From Dastarcus helophoroides (lineage: Eukaryota > Arthropoda > Insecta > Coleoptera > Bothrideridae), in the NCBI GenBank assembly GCA_028583605.1, contig CM053326.1, forward strand, positions 5,712,587 through 5,776,586: 64,000 nucleotides of DNA, written 5' to 3'. This document shows positions 23,620 to 33,864 of this stretch, piece after piece (position 1 is the first letter of the stretch; every line of letters begins with the position of its first letter). The notes under the pieces were generated by a model that worked only from the letters and a program-made list of their open reading frames with translations, was not told where the DNA came from and did not search any database. The translations under genes were made by a program, and so were the position numbers.

Positions 23620-23850
23620 GGAACGGACTGGTCCTTGGTTATCTTCAAAAATTGAAACACAGAACTTGGCCCCTGAAACCAAGAAAAATTAAAAAACACA
23701 ACAAAGGTTTCTGTAACGCGTTTCGACAGCCAAGCTGTCATCTAGTAGTTTCTCTCTGAAGATGGCTTGGCTGTCGAAACGCGTTAGAGCAACCTTTGTT
23801 GTGTTTTTTAATTTTTCTTGGTTTCAGGGGACAAGTTCTGTGTTTCAGTC
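23620..23850. repeat. Penelope-like tail, inverted dimer
   Basis: Two copies of the tail lie head to head. The minus copy runs from GGACTGGTCCTTGGTTATCT (about 23624) to a GACAGCCAAGCTGTC hairpin. The plus copy runs from TCTCTCTGAAGATGG through GTCGAAACGCGTTAGAGC to TTCTTGGTTTCAGGGGACAA. Arms of about 100 bp pair with each other. The plus copy shows CTGAAGA, a short stem and GAAAC followed by the palindrome ACGCGT. Stem I is CTCT/AGAG. Confidence 0.55.
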
Positions 23851-25059
23851 GTATAAGTATCCAAGTAATTTCCCATTAGGTGACTTGTAACTGACTTTTA
23901 ACTGTTTATTACGCAAACATTTTCGTTACAACGTCAACCTCAAACTTTTTTTCAAACTTCTTGCTTTAAATTTGAAATTTTAGGAAAAAAGTCGAATTTT
24001 CGGAATCAAAATCGAAATATCAAAACAAGTCCAGTAAACTTCGAGTTAAACTGCTTATGAAAAAAAAATCCTAAATTTTGAATCCTGAAGTTTAAAAATA
24101 CTCAGATTTTGTGTAAATCTCTAAATTTATATAAGAATTAACATTTTAGACTAAATTTGTAAAAGAAATTCTTAGAAAAATTATTAAAAATTATGGCTTT
24201 AAAGCAGCGTTTACTAAATAGTGAAATATTTAAACTTTTGCTCAAATACTACATTTAAACTTTGATTTTAAATAATTTGAATAATTTTAAAAACTTTATT
24301 ACAAATTCCATACATTTTAATGTTTTCGTAAAATTTGGACTTTTTTTTCAAATGCGAAGTTTAAGTTTTGAATTTTTAATTTGCAAAAGTCAACATTTTT
24401 TATAAAATTTAAAACATAAGGTCAAATTTTCTCATAAAAAAGAAAAACCATTCTAAATACTATAAGATTAACTTTAAAATATTGGCCTTTTTTAAATTTT
24501 TGACTTTTATTCTCAAAATTCTGACTATTTTATACGAGATCTTAAATTTAAAAGTGAAAATTTAGGAAAAAATTCAATATTTCAGTTTAAATTATACATT
24601 AAAAGATTTATGGTAAAATTTCGAAAATATACTCGAAATGTTAAGAATTTTTTAACTTGGAAGCAAATATTCTGCTTTTAAATATCCTGAGTCTAACCTA
24701 AAATTGACTTTTTTCTCAATATTTAGAGTAAACGCTTCCTAATTTTGACAAAGTATTTGAAAATTTTGGCTTTAATCGCTAAGACTCTTTCGCAACATTT
24801 TGAACCTAAACTTGAAATTTTGGCCTTTTAATGTCGAAAATTTTACTTTTATCGTAAAATTTGGACTTTTTTTCTCGAAATATTAGATTCTATACTCAAA
24901 AACTGATGTTTTTTTTTATTTTGACCTGAAACCCAAAAATTTAAAAATAAAAATAATTTTGAAATCGTAGATTTTTTTGAACCGTCTTCATTATTTTGTT
25001 AAAAATTCAATTTGAAACTTGAAATTTCGGGTGTATTCTAGACATCTTCATTTATTTTA

Positions 25060-25318
25060 AAATTTCAATCCGAAATGTTATATTTTTTATTGAGATTTCG
25101 AGACAGTTTTATTATTTTTTTTGTTGAATATTCTTTTTTCTCCAAAACGACAAATTCAATAATTAACTGTTTTTTTAGAATTATTACTTTAAACCATTAA
25201 TTTTGTAATTTCAATCCGAAATGTTATATTTTTTACTGAGATTTCGATACAGTTTTTATTATTTTTTTTGTCGAATTTTCTTTTTTCTCCAAAACGACAA
25301 ATTCAATAATAAACTCTT
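25060..25318 (+). repeat. 146-bp tandem duplication
   Basis: CCGAAATGTTATATTTTTTA starts at 25070 and again at 25216. The following GAGATTTCGA.ACAGTTTT, TTCTTTTTTCTCCAAAACGA and CAAATTCAATAAT repeat in order with few differences. The left arm near 18600 and 19200 has this segment only once, apart from its own insertion. Confidence 0.65.
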
Positions 25319-25329
25319 TTCTTACAAGG

Positions 25330-27300
25330 TCGCGAAGTGTCCGGCGCCGATTTTGCTAATTTTTGGATATGTTTTAGAGGACCAAAATTTAAGAGACACG
25401 TATTTTTTTTTATCAGCTGATAAACGGTTTTAAGCGTAGTTTTATCCCCTCAAAGTTGGGGCAAAAAATGCAGATTTTGTTGTTTCTCACATACCAAAAA
25501 TGATATTCGAGTCGTTTCTTTTTTTAGAAGTTTTGTTTTGACGAAAAATAAAAGAACAAATTTTTTTTAAATTTTCCCACCCCCCTCATGGGGGCAAATT
25601 ACCCCATTTAGAAGTTTTTTAATCATAAAAATGGTAATTACGTCAGCAAAATTTAGAAAAAAAATATATGTTATTTTATACACTAAAACTAATTTTACCT
25701 GTTTTTGGATTCTGTTGAAAAAAAATATTTTGGGGGGTAAACACCACTTACACGAATACGTATATGATAGGATGTATTTTTATGATTTTTGTTTTATTTT
25801 TTTTTCTGAAGCGAAGTATTTTGGCGAGAAACTAATAAAATAATTTTTTCAGATTTTTTTGGTGACACCTCATCCCCACCCTCCACCCTTTCCTTATAGG
25901 AGGCTGAGCTACCTACTTAAAAAACCGGAAAATTCGAGATTATTATGATCCATCTACTATCTATATACACCGAAAAAAAGTTTACCAAACTTTTTTACCC
26001 TCACCCCTCCTGATAGGAGTAAATTACCCCCTTATGAAATTTTTAATTAACAAGGAAATAGTCATTATAACAGCTTAATTTTGAAAAATAGATGTTAACC
26101 CCAAAAAAATTCAATAAAATAAGTTTTGGTATATAAAATATAGTGTTTTTTTTTCTTTCAAAATTTTGCTGATATAATGACAATTTTTTGAATACTTAAA
26201 AACCTCAGAAAGGAGTAGTTTACCCCCTTACGAAGGTGCAAAAGTTTAGAATTTTTTTCGGTGTATAAAAAGAGATCGTAATGATATCGAATTTTCCAAT
26301 TTTTAAGTAGATGACTCCCCCTCTGGTAAGATAAGGTGGAGAGAGGGGAAGAGAGGTGACTGGAAAAGTTCAAAAAAATTAATTTTCTAATTCCTCGTTG
26401 AAATACTTCGTTTCAGATAAAAAACGAATTAAAAACCATAGAAATACATCCTATTATATGTTTGACCTAAAGGGTGTTTACCCCTAAAATATTTTCCTTC
26501 ACCAAAACCCAAATAAAAGTAAAATTAATTTTAATGTACAAAATAACATTTATTTTCAAAATTTAGCTGTTATAATGATTATTTTCTTGTTAATTAAAAA
26601 TTTCATAATGGGTAATTTACTCCTATCAGGAGGGGTGCGGTTAAAAAAATTTGGTAAACTTTTCTTTTGATGTATATAGATAGTAGAGGGATCATAATAA
26701 TCTCGCATTTTCCAGTTTTTTAAGTAGGTAGCTCACCCTCCTATAAGGGAAGGGTGGAGGGTGGGGATGAGGGGTCACCGAAAAAATCTTAAAAAATTAT
26801 TTTTTTAGTTTCTCGTCAAAATACTTCGCTTCAGAAAAAAAAATAAAACAAAAATTACAAAAGTACATTCTATCATATACGTATTCGTGTAAGTGGTGTT
26901 TACCCCCAAAAAAATTTTTTTCGACAAAATTTAAAAACAGGTAAAATTAGTTTTGGTGTAAAAAATAACATATATTTTTTTCAAAATTTTGCTGACGTAA
27001 TTATCATTTTTATGATTAAAAAACTTCTAAATGGAGTAGTTTGCCCCCTAGAGGGGGGAGGGAAAATTTTGAAAAAAATATTTTCTTTTATTTCTCGTCA
27101 AAGCAAAATTTTTGGAAAAAGAAACGACTTGAATACCATTTGTGGTATTCGAGAAACAGCAAAATCTGCATTTTTTGCCTCAACTTTGAGGGGGTAAAAC
27201 TACCCTTATAACCGTTTATCAGCCGATAAAAAAAATACGTGTCTCTTAGATTTTGGTTCTTTAAAACATATCCAAAAATTAGCAAAATCGCGACCTTTCC
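25330..27300. mobile_element. palindromic (fold-back) element with ~420-bp internal units
   Basis: The termini AAGGTCGCGA.. and ..TCGCGACCTT enclose long inverted arms. The left sequence TTGCTAATTTTTGGATATGT at about 25353 returns inverted at about 27266-27285, and GAATACGTATATGATAGGAT at about 25757 returns inverted near 26865-26885. Inside, units containing CTCGT.GAAATACTTCG, a GTGTTTACCCC block and TTTGCTGA.GTAAT recur about 420 bp apart (26390 and 26810 in plus orientation, 25810 in minus). Alternating C-rich and G-rich blocks (CCCACCCCCCTC, GAGGGGGGAGGG) stand out. It interrupts the inverted-repeat arm, so it is an insertion, but I could not define a clean target duplication. It contains no coding frame. 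Confidence 0.6.
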
Positions 27301-27754
27301 TTGTTAGAATTATTACTTTAAACCTTTAATTTTGAAGTTTCAATCCTAATACCAAAATTTGACTTAGTTGCAAAACTTTTGTTGTAAACTGTTATAAATT
27401 TCTCGGTTTTTTTTTAATAACGACTCTTTCTTCATAATTTTTATTTTCATTTTTTGTAACAAATTTCAACTGTAAACTCGAAAGTTCAGGAAATTTTGTT
27501 TTTTAATATAAACTTTCAACTTTTGTTCTCAAAAATTCAATTTCAACTTTCACTAGTGGTTCGCTTAAAATCTCAAAATATCTGTTTTTGTAGAAACTTT
27601 TGGTCTTCTATGTATTTTTGAGATTTTACCTTTTCAACATTTTTTATAAACTTTAAATTGGAAATTTTGGCGTTTTACTCACAATTCAAAGTTTGCACAT
27701 TCAATAATGTTCTTTTTCGAGAAATGTTTGTTATAAATTTTAAACTTTTTTTGT

Positions 27755-27876
27755 AAGATGAGGCCAAGGAAGGCCGAAACTAGTCTATAGTTGTGGTTGT
27801 ACATATTTTCAATTTTGAGCACGTTTAACTGTTTAATTACAGAACATTTAATTGATCATTTGTCAAAACTAAATGA
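27755..27876 (+). repeat. Penelope-like terminus with truncated hammerhead
   Basis: AAGATGAGGCC, the GGCC stem, GAAAC and TAGTC are identical to the intact ribozyme at 23521-23563 except that the first two core bases and the 5' strand of stem I are replaced by arm sequence. The downstream 80 bp (TTTCAATTTTGAGCACGTTT, TTGATCATTTGTCAA) match the other copy. The junction with the inverted-repeat arm falls inside the ribozyme. Confidence 0.6.
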
Positions 27877-29455
27877 AAGTAAAATCACGCCGAGGACGTT
27901 TGTATCTATGGATGTTGCGATGCAACCCGTGATACAAGCTTTGCCTCATCTACGTGAACTTTGCAATTGCAATCTAGTTTTTATTAGATTCTAATGAAAT
28001 TAGATTTCAATTGCATCTGTATATATTCTTATATACAAGGCTAATTATCTCTATATAGAACTTGTAATAGTAATTTATTATACAAGACCAAAAATAATTT
28101 TCGCTCGAGGATCGAGAGCTAATATCTAAAGATTTTTCCCAAGTAAAAACATTTTACAGTCAGAAAATTAATCGATGTCAAAATTTGAAGTTTAGATCTG
28201 CGTTACTAAGGAGACCTTTCTTTAAAGTAATCGTCTTCTAAGATGATAATATGTCTCCGCATTTTTACCTACAAATATAAATCGGGGAAAAATATTTTTT
28301 CCCGAAGAAAAAAGTTAAGTTTATTAAAAGTCATATTTTATAAAATATGAAGGTATATAAAATGTCAAACTTTATCCCGTTACAAAAAAAATACATTTTT
28401 TCCCTAAAAATGTTATACTATTTGCATTGATATTTAAATTAGATATAAATAACAAAAATAAAAAAAAATGAAATAAACAAACTAAACTAAAGACAAATTT
28501 AAAGGTTACTAAATATTTCAATAATAATATTAATAATACAAGCAATTATTGTATCAAAAATAAATAGGCTATTCACTCTAGATTGAAAAATTGCGGTGTG
28601 AGAATTATTTTACAGTTGGCTTCCCACAATTAGATGAGACAATCGGCAAAGGCGATAATTTTCTTTGTCCTCGGTTTTGACATTCCTGTCTATAACTAAC
28701 ACATGGCTTGATCTTTAAAAGATCAGTGTTATTAAGGGGTTCCGTGTTGGTTTTCCGAGAGTTGAAAAGTAATAAAATACACTGTCGCTGGAGTGTGAAA
28801 GGACGACGTGCTCTTATTTCTTGCAGTTGCAAGGAAACTCTAAATTACCGATGAGGCGGAATATTTCTAAGATTTACACAGTACTCAACTTCACAGCCAA
28901 GTCTTCATTAGACTCACAATTACTTCACCTCTACGCCGCAGATCCGTAAATAATCTTACTTGCTAGCAAATGGCACGTGACAATGTATTTCGCGAATGTG
29001 CTTTTCGCAAAATTGGTTGATTCATTTTGCTTTAAGACGATATAATTTGGAGAACTTAGTTTGCAGTTGAATATTATACCTACTAGCAGTATTCTTTGAC
29101 GTATTTAAGTACATGTGAAAACATTTTTCAAATTATGATATTAATTAACATATAAGCTTATAGAAAACAAATATGATAAATTTTTTGGGATTTTAAAAGA
29201 GTAAATTATGCATATTTCGTCAGTAATTTTCATTAAGTTTCACGAATTTTAATTTTTTTGCCCCAAAAAGATAAATATCGATTGTGAAGAAATTACCCAA
29301 AGGTAAAAGAAACTAAAATTTCATCCTGAAACTTGGCTTAGTTACAACTTATAATGCTTAAAAGAGGCGTTTTATTTACTTTTATTTTGATGAACTACTG
29401 GAGCTATATTACGGAATAGAATTAATCAGCCGTTAGACTTTTTGAATATCTGGAC
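27877..29455. other. unassigned sequence with a less AT-rich patch
   Basis: Mostly AT-rich. The patch 28600-28930 is richer in GC and holds a 75-codon minus-strand frame (28605-28832) without a motif I recognise. This could be host DNA, even an exon, but no splice sites or second exon could be tied to it. Confidence 0.35.
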
Positions 29456-29463
29456 AAAAATAC

Positions 29464-29838
29464 TGTTACGCGCATTTCGGTTCGAATTGCTTACACGTGA
29501 TGAATTATACTCACTTTATTAATGAACTCAACTTAGATCACCACAATTGACAATTAACTCGCTTATTATTGACTTCTACTAACTCACTAATTACACTGAT
29601 TCTAACTGACTGACTCGAGGGAAAGCTGACCGCCTTTTATAGTTTTGGCCCCTGGCTTCTGGAATTTTCGGCAGATAAGGCTTATCGAATGCCGAAATTT
29701 CTGGAACGCTTATCTGCCGTTTGTTTCGTTATCGCGGCCGCTTTCCCCTTATCAGAATCTTCTAGAAACTTTTTTTTTATTTACTAAATTCTACAATTCT
29801 ATTCTAAATTCTTTTTCATCTATTTACATTGCGTTACA
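29464..29838 (-). mobile_element. solo LTR, copy 1
   Basis: The segment starts TGTTACG and ends CGTTACA, is 375 bp long and is flanked by the 4-bp direct repeat ATAC (29460-29463 and 29839-29842). The minus strand carries TATAAAAGG followed about 20 bp later by a TCAGTCAGT initiator-like stretch, so transcription of the parent element would run leftward. Relatives are at 45839-46198 and 56397-56740. No internal retroviral-like genes lie beside it. TG..CA ends and a 4-bp duplication fit a Ty3/gypsy-type or BEL-type LTR element. Confidence 0.75.
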
Positions 29839-30099
29839 ATACAATACTTTTAACGAAATTAAAATATAAGAAAAATGGCCTAACTCAGGGGTCGGCAAAC
29901 TTTTAAGCCAAAAGAGCCATCCGCAATGAAAAAATTGCTTTTGTGAATTTCAAAGAGCCATAAATTTTTATTTCTGATTTTACATTTTATTTCAAAATCA
30001 AATCAAATAAATCAGACAAAATGTGGGACAAGGGGAGACCCCTCTGACTCATGTAATCAAACGAAAACATATTCAGCCCAAAGACCTTTTATTTCTCAA

Positions 30100-33000
30100 A
30101 ATTTAGAGCTTTATTTGAAAATTTGCCTTTTTCTCGTAAATTTGACTTTTTTAACTCTTCTCTATATTCGTTTTTTTTTTAACCATGTATTTAGACTTTT
30201 TTCCCTAAATCTTTTTCTCTTCTAAAGACTCGACAATCCGTGAAAACCCTTTTTTTTTTCAATTCGACTTACTGGAAGATTCGACTTATTTCTCAAGAAT
30301 TCATATTTTGTCGATTTCGTAATAAAAAAAGTAAAAATTTAAATAAAAAATTTGGAGATGTTAAATAAAATAGGTTTGAAGATTTCGATCTTCTTCTCAA
30401 ATTTTCTTTTTCCGAAATTTAGATCTATTCTTAAATTTGACTTTTTTCCAAAATGATATTTTTTCACTTTGTTCTAAATTGCGACTTTTTCCTCCAAATT
30501 TCCATTCTCTTTAAATTACGTTCCTTTTCCAAATTTCACCATTTCCCCCAAATATTGACTTTCACTGAATATTTCAACTTTTATTTATTTTCTGGAAACT
30601 TCGACCTGTTTCGAAAAATTAGGTGTTTCTCGAAATTCCAACTTTTAACTGAAAATTCTGCATTTTAATATGTTTCTACAAGCTACGATTTTATCGACGA
30701 AATTCACCCATTTTCAGAATATTTGATTTTGTTTTTAAAATTTGACTTTCTCTGGGAAATTTGGACCTGTTTTTAAACTTCAACACTTTTCTCGAAACTG
30801 GAAGTTTTATCCACATTCCTTTGCATTTGGAAATTGTTTTAACAATTTTCTCGAAATTAAACAAAAATTTTTTTATTCGTCTTGTTCTCGAAATTTCAAA
30901 TTTATTCTCAAACTTTAACTTTCTCCGGAAATTTGCAAATTATTTATTTTCTTCTTCCCTGAAAAACTTCGACTTTTTAAAGTTCGACAATTTTTTCTAA
31001 GCTTTGAGTTTTTTACGATTTCTCTTTTCGAGATTTTACGATTTTTCACAAGATTCAAATTTGTCTAAAACTTTTAGGTTTTTAAATTTGTTCTCGGATC
31101 CAATCTATTGTCAAAATTTGACGTTTTTTTCTAAAATTTCGCCTTTTTGAGAAATTTTGACCAATTCATATTTTTTGAAATCTCTTTTTTTCAAAATTCA
31201 GATTTTTCCAGAAATATCAACGTTTATTTCGAACGATATTCACCTATTTTTAAATCTAAAAATCTATTTTTTTTCTTAAAATTCGACTTTTGCTAGGAAA
31301 TTCTGACCTTTTTCTTAAAGTTTAACACTTCTTGAAATTGGAAGTTTTATCAACATTCACTTTCCTTTCGAAATTATTGTACCAATTTTCTCAAAATTCG
31401 GTTTATCTGAAAATTTGGAGTTTTTTGATTCGTCTTGTTATCGAAATTTCAAATTTATTCTCAAAATATAATTTTCTCTGGAAAATTGCAATTTTTTATC
31501 GAAATTTGAAACTTTTCTTAAAATATTGACTTTTTCTAGAAATTGGACTTCCTTCTGCTTCCCTGGAAAACTTCGAATTTTTTAAAGTCCGATACTTTTT
31601 TAAATTTCCAGTTTATTTTTACAATTTCTCTTTTATCTGAAAATTTCAAGTTTTTTAAATTTGTTTTGGCCTTCAATCTATTGTCTAAATTCGACATTTT
31701 TTTTCTGAAATTTTGGCCTTGTTTGAGAACTTTGGAAAAATTTATTTTTTTTAAATCAATTTTCTCAATTTTTTCGAAATATTTTTCTTTTTCTCAAAAT
31801 TCGGCTTGTTCTGGATAATTCTGACCTTTTTTTAAGTTAAAAATTTTCCTAGAAATTTTCTTCGAATTTTCTTTCAAAATTATTTTACAAATGTTCTCAA
31901 AATTCGAATTTTCTTAAAAATTTGATTTTTTTTTAATCGTCTTGTCGAAATTTTAAATTTATTCTCAAAATTTTACTTTCTTTGGACAATTGTAAATCTT
32001 TTGTCGAAATTTCGAGCTTTTCTTAAAATTTTCACCTTTCCCTTGAAATGTTTCCTAAAATTTGACTTTTTTCTTTTTCTCTGAAAAATTTTGACTAATT
32101 TCACCATTTTTTTTTTAACTTTCGTGTGTTCTTACAATTTCTCTTTTCGAAATTCTGCAATTTTTCAAAAACTTCAAAACTGTCTACAAATTTCAGGTTT
32201 TTAAATTTGTTTTGGGTTTTAATCTGTTGTCGAAATCCTACGGTTTTTTCTAAAATTATGCTTTTTCTGAGAATTTTCGATAAATTCATTTTTTTCGAAA
32301 TTTCTCGCCTTTTCCGAATTAAAAAATTCATTTTTTTATTTCTTTATTTTTGCCATTTTTTTTACGAAATCTCTTCCTTTTTCTCAAAATTTGGCTTTTT
32401 CTGGGAAATTTTTATCTTTAAAGTTCAACATTCCTCGAAATTTTCTTGGAATTTCCTTTCGAAATTAATTTACCAATTTTCTCAAAATTCTAATTTATCT
32501 GAAGATTTGGATTAGTTTTTAGTTCGTCTTGTTCTTGAGATAACAAATTTATTTTCGAAATTTAGCTTTCTCTAGAAAATTGCAATTTTTTATCGACATT
32601 TCAAGTTGTTCTAAACTTTTTCCATGAAATTCTTCCTAAAATTTAATTTTTTCCTCTTCACTGAAAAACTTCGACTTTTTTAGAGATCGACAATTTTTTT
32701 TAAGCTTCCAGTTAATTTTTACAATTTCTCTTTTCGAAATTTTACTATATTTCAAAAAATTCAAAACTGTCTAAAAATTGTAGGTTTTTAATTTGTCTGG
32801 GGTTTTAATCTATTGTCGAAATTTCATTTTTTTTTTCTAAAATGTTACCTTTTATTCAGAACTTTTGTTAAATTCCTTTTTCTCATTTTTTTTAAATCTG
32901 CCCCTTTTTCTCAATTTTTTCGAAGTCTCTTTCTTTTTCTCAATTTTTTTGAATTCTCATTTTCTCAAAATTCGGCTTTTTCTGGAGATTTCAGCTTTCA

Positions 33001-33240
33001 TTTCGAACTTTGATATTTGCCGTTTCTGTAAATTTAATTTTTTTTTCTCACAAAAAGTAATTCACCTTTTTTTCAAGGTTTTTAGAAAATTTACAAATAA
33101 AAAAGTAAAAATCATGGGAAAAATTGTTTTTAGAAATTTCGACTCCCCAAGTTGGTCTTTTTCTAGAAATTTTAAATTTCACGTGTTTTTTCAAAATGTT
33201 AATACATATTAATCAAAAATTTCGGAAAATATTTCTTGAA
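30100..33240 (+). repeat. T-rich degenerate short-period repeat field
   Basis: The stretch is built from variants of TTCTCGAAATTTCGACTTTTT spaced roughly 20-30 bases apart, without a clean period. It creates many short phenylalanine/lysine-rich chance frames on both strands that should not be taken as genes. Similar fields fill hAT copy A (3900-5330) and, in complementary sense, 18110-21300, 23900-25300 and 55180-57400. Confidence 0.6.
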
Positions 33241-33261
33241 ATCATAAGTTTTTACAGGATA

Positions 33262-33475
33262 TACTTCTTCCGGGATTGGACCGTGTCAAAGAACTACTAA
33301 AAGTGTTCGACGTTTCGCCCACCATCGTAGGGGGCTTCTTCAGGAACAAAGAAAGAAAAATAGATGAAATGAGGGAATATGCAAAAAAGAAAAATAAAAA
33401 TAAAAGGCCAATTTTAAAACATCAGAGCACGGTAACTCAGTATGTCCACCATACCAGAGGCGAAACTCTTCTGAA
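33262..33475. repeat. Penelope-like tail fragment, hammerhead-like
   Basis: The segment GAACTACTAAAAGTGTTCGA.., CCCACCATCGTAG, CTTCTTCAGGAACAAAG and a downstream AACATCAGAGCA stretch recurs in decayed form at 46432-46625. Its minus strand contains the hammerhead-like motif annotated at 33305-33347. Confidence 0.5.
33305..33347 (-). ncRNA. hammerhead-like motif, Penelope type
   Basis: On the minus strand: stem I GTTC/GAAC, CTGAAGA (33337-33343), one extra A, stem II GCCC/GGGC, GAAAC, the palindrome ACGT as stem III and the triplet GTC. All conserved bases are present, but the extra base before stem II departs from the consensus. The same extra base is seen in the unrelated tail family at 7049 and 23757, so it may be a feature of this ribozyme lineage and not an error. 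Activity is uncertain. Confidence 0.5.
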
Positions 33476-33650
33476 TTGAAAATTGGTACAAAGGATAAGA
33501 AAGTTTAGACAGAAGAGCACGGTAACTCAGTATGTCCACCATACCAGAGGCGAAACTCTTCTGAATTGAAACTTGGTACAAAAGAAAGTTTAGGCAGAAG
33601 AGCACGGTAACTCAGTATGTCCACCATACCAGAGGCGAAACTCTTCTGGC
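33424..33650 (+). repeat. three tandem copies of an 85-90-bp unit
   Basis: AGAGCACGGTAACTCAGTAT begins at 33424, 33514 and 33599. Each copy continues GTCCACCATACCAGAGGCGA and ends CTCTTCTG. CAGAAGAG before copies 2 and 3 can pair with CTCTTCTG at their ends (8-bp stem). The copies are almost identical, much younger in appearance than the surrounding sequence. A decayed single relative is near 46590. Confidence 0.8.
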
Positions 33651-33864
33651 CGTGGAAGCCTTCGTTATCATAAGTTTTTGTCAAAATTTAAGTAAAACGT
33701 AAAAATTCCTAGAAATTATTTTTGGAAATTTCGACTTCTGTAGGTCACTTGTTTAATGAGTGTCTGGGTGTCTGTCCTCTCCAGCTTTTATTAATTTATT
33801 TTTTTAGGGGAATTTAAAGAGCCAGCAGCTCGCGAGCTGCGTTTTGTCGACCCCTGGCCTAACT

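Larger units (their letters stand above)
23860..27755. repeat. right arm of the large inverted repeat, interrupted
   Basis: Positions 23860-25330 and 27300-27755 together form the reverse complement of 18110-20525. At 23860 the arm starts with TAAGTATCCAAGTAATTTCC, matching inverted sequence at about 20500-20525. A palindromic element (25330-27300) splits it, and a 146-bp tandem duplication (25060-25318) lies next to the split. No coding sequence is present. At its outer edge it joins abruptly to a Penelope-like terminus. Confidence 0.75.
29886..33856. mobile_element. non-autonomous hAT-like transposon (copy B), 3971 bp
   Basis: The left end CAGGGGTCGGCAAACTTTT (from 29886) faces an inverted right end TTTTGTCGACCCCTG (to 33856), giving 15 of about 16 matching terminal bases. 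A perfect 8-bp direct repeat GCCTAACT flanks it (29878-29885 and 33857-33864). Sub-terminal AAAGAGCCA occurs near both ends, and a 16-bp palindrome GCAGCTCGCGAGCTGC lies at about 33826-33841. These are hAT hallmarks, similar in wording to Charlie-type ends. The interior is about 3.1 kb of T-rich degenerate repeats (CTCGAAATTTCGACTTTTT-like) plus a Penelope-tail fragment (33262-33660). There is no transposase. Confidence 0.85.

Noticed and set aside
30453..33212. Series of phenylalanine- and lysine-rich open reading frames on both strands
   Set aside because: They follow from T-rich degenerate repeats inside hAT copy B. They have no motifs, inconsistent frames, and comparable frames on the opposite strand.
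33414..33605. 63-codon frame with an internally repeated peptide (ASGMVDILSYRAL)
   Set aside because: The peptide repetition only reflects the 85-90-bp DNA triplication, not a protein repeat.
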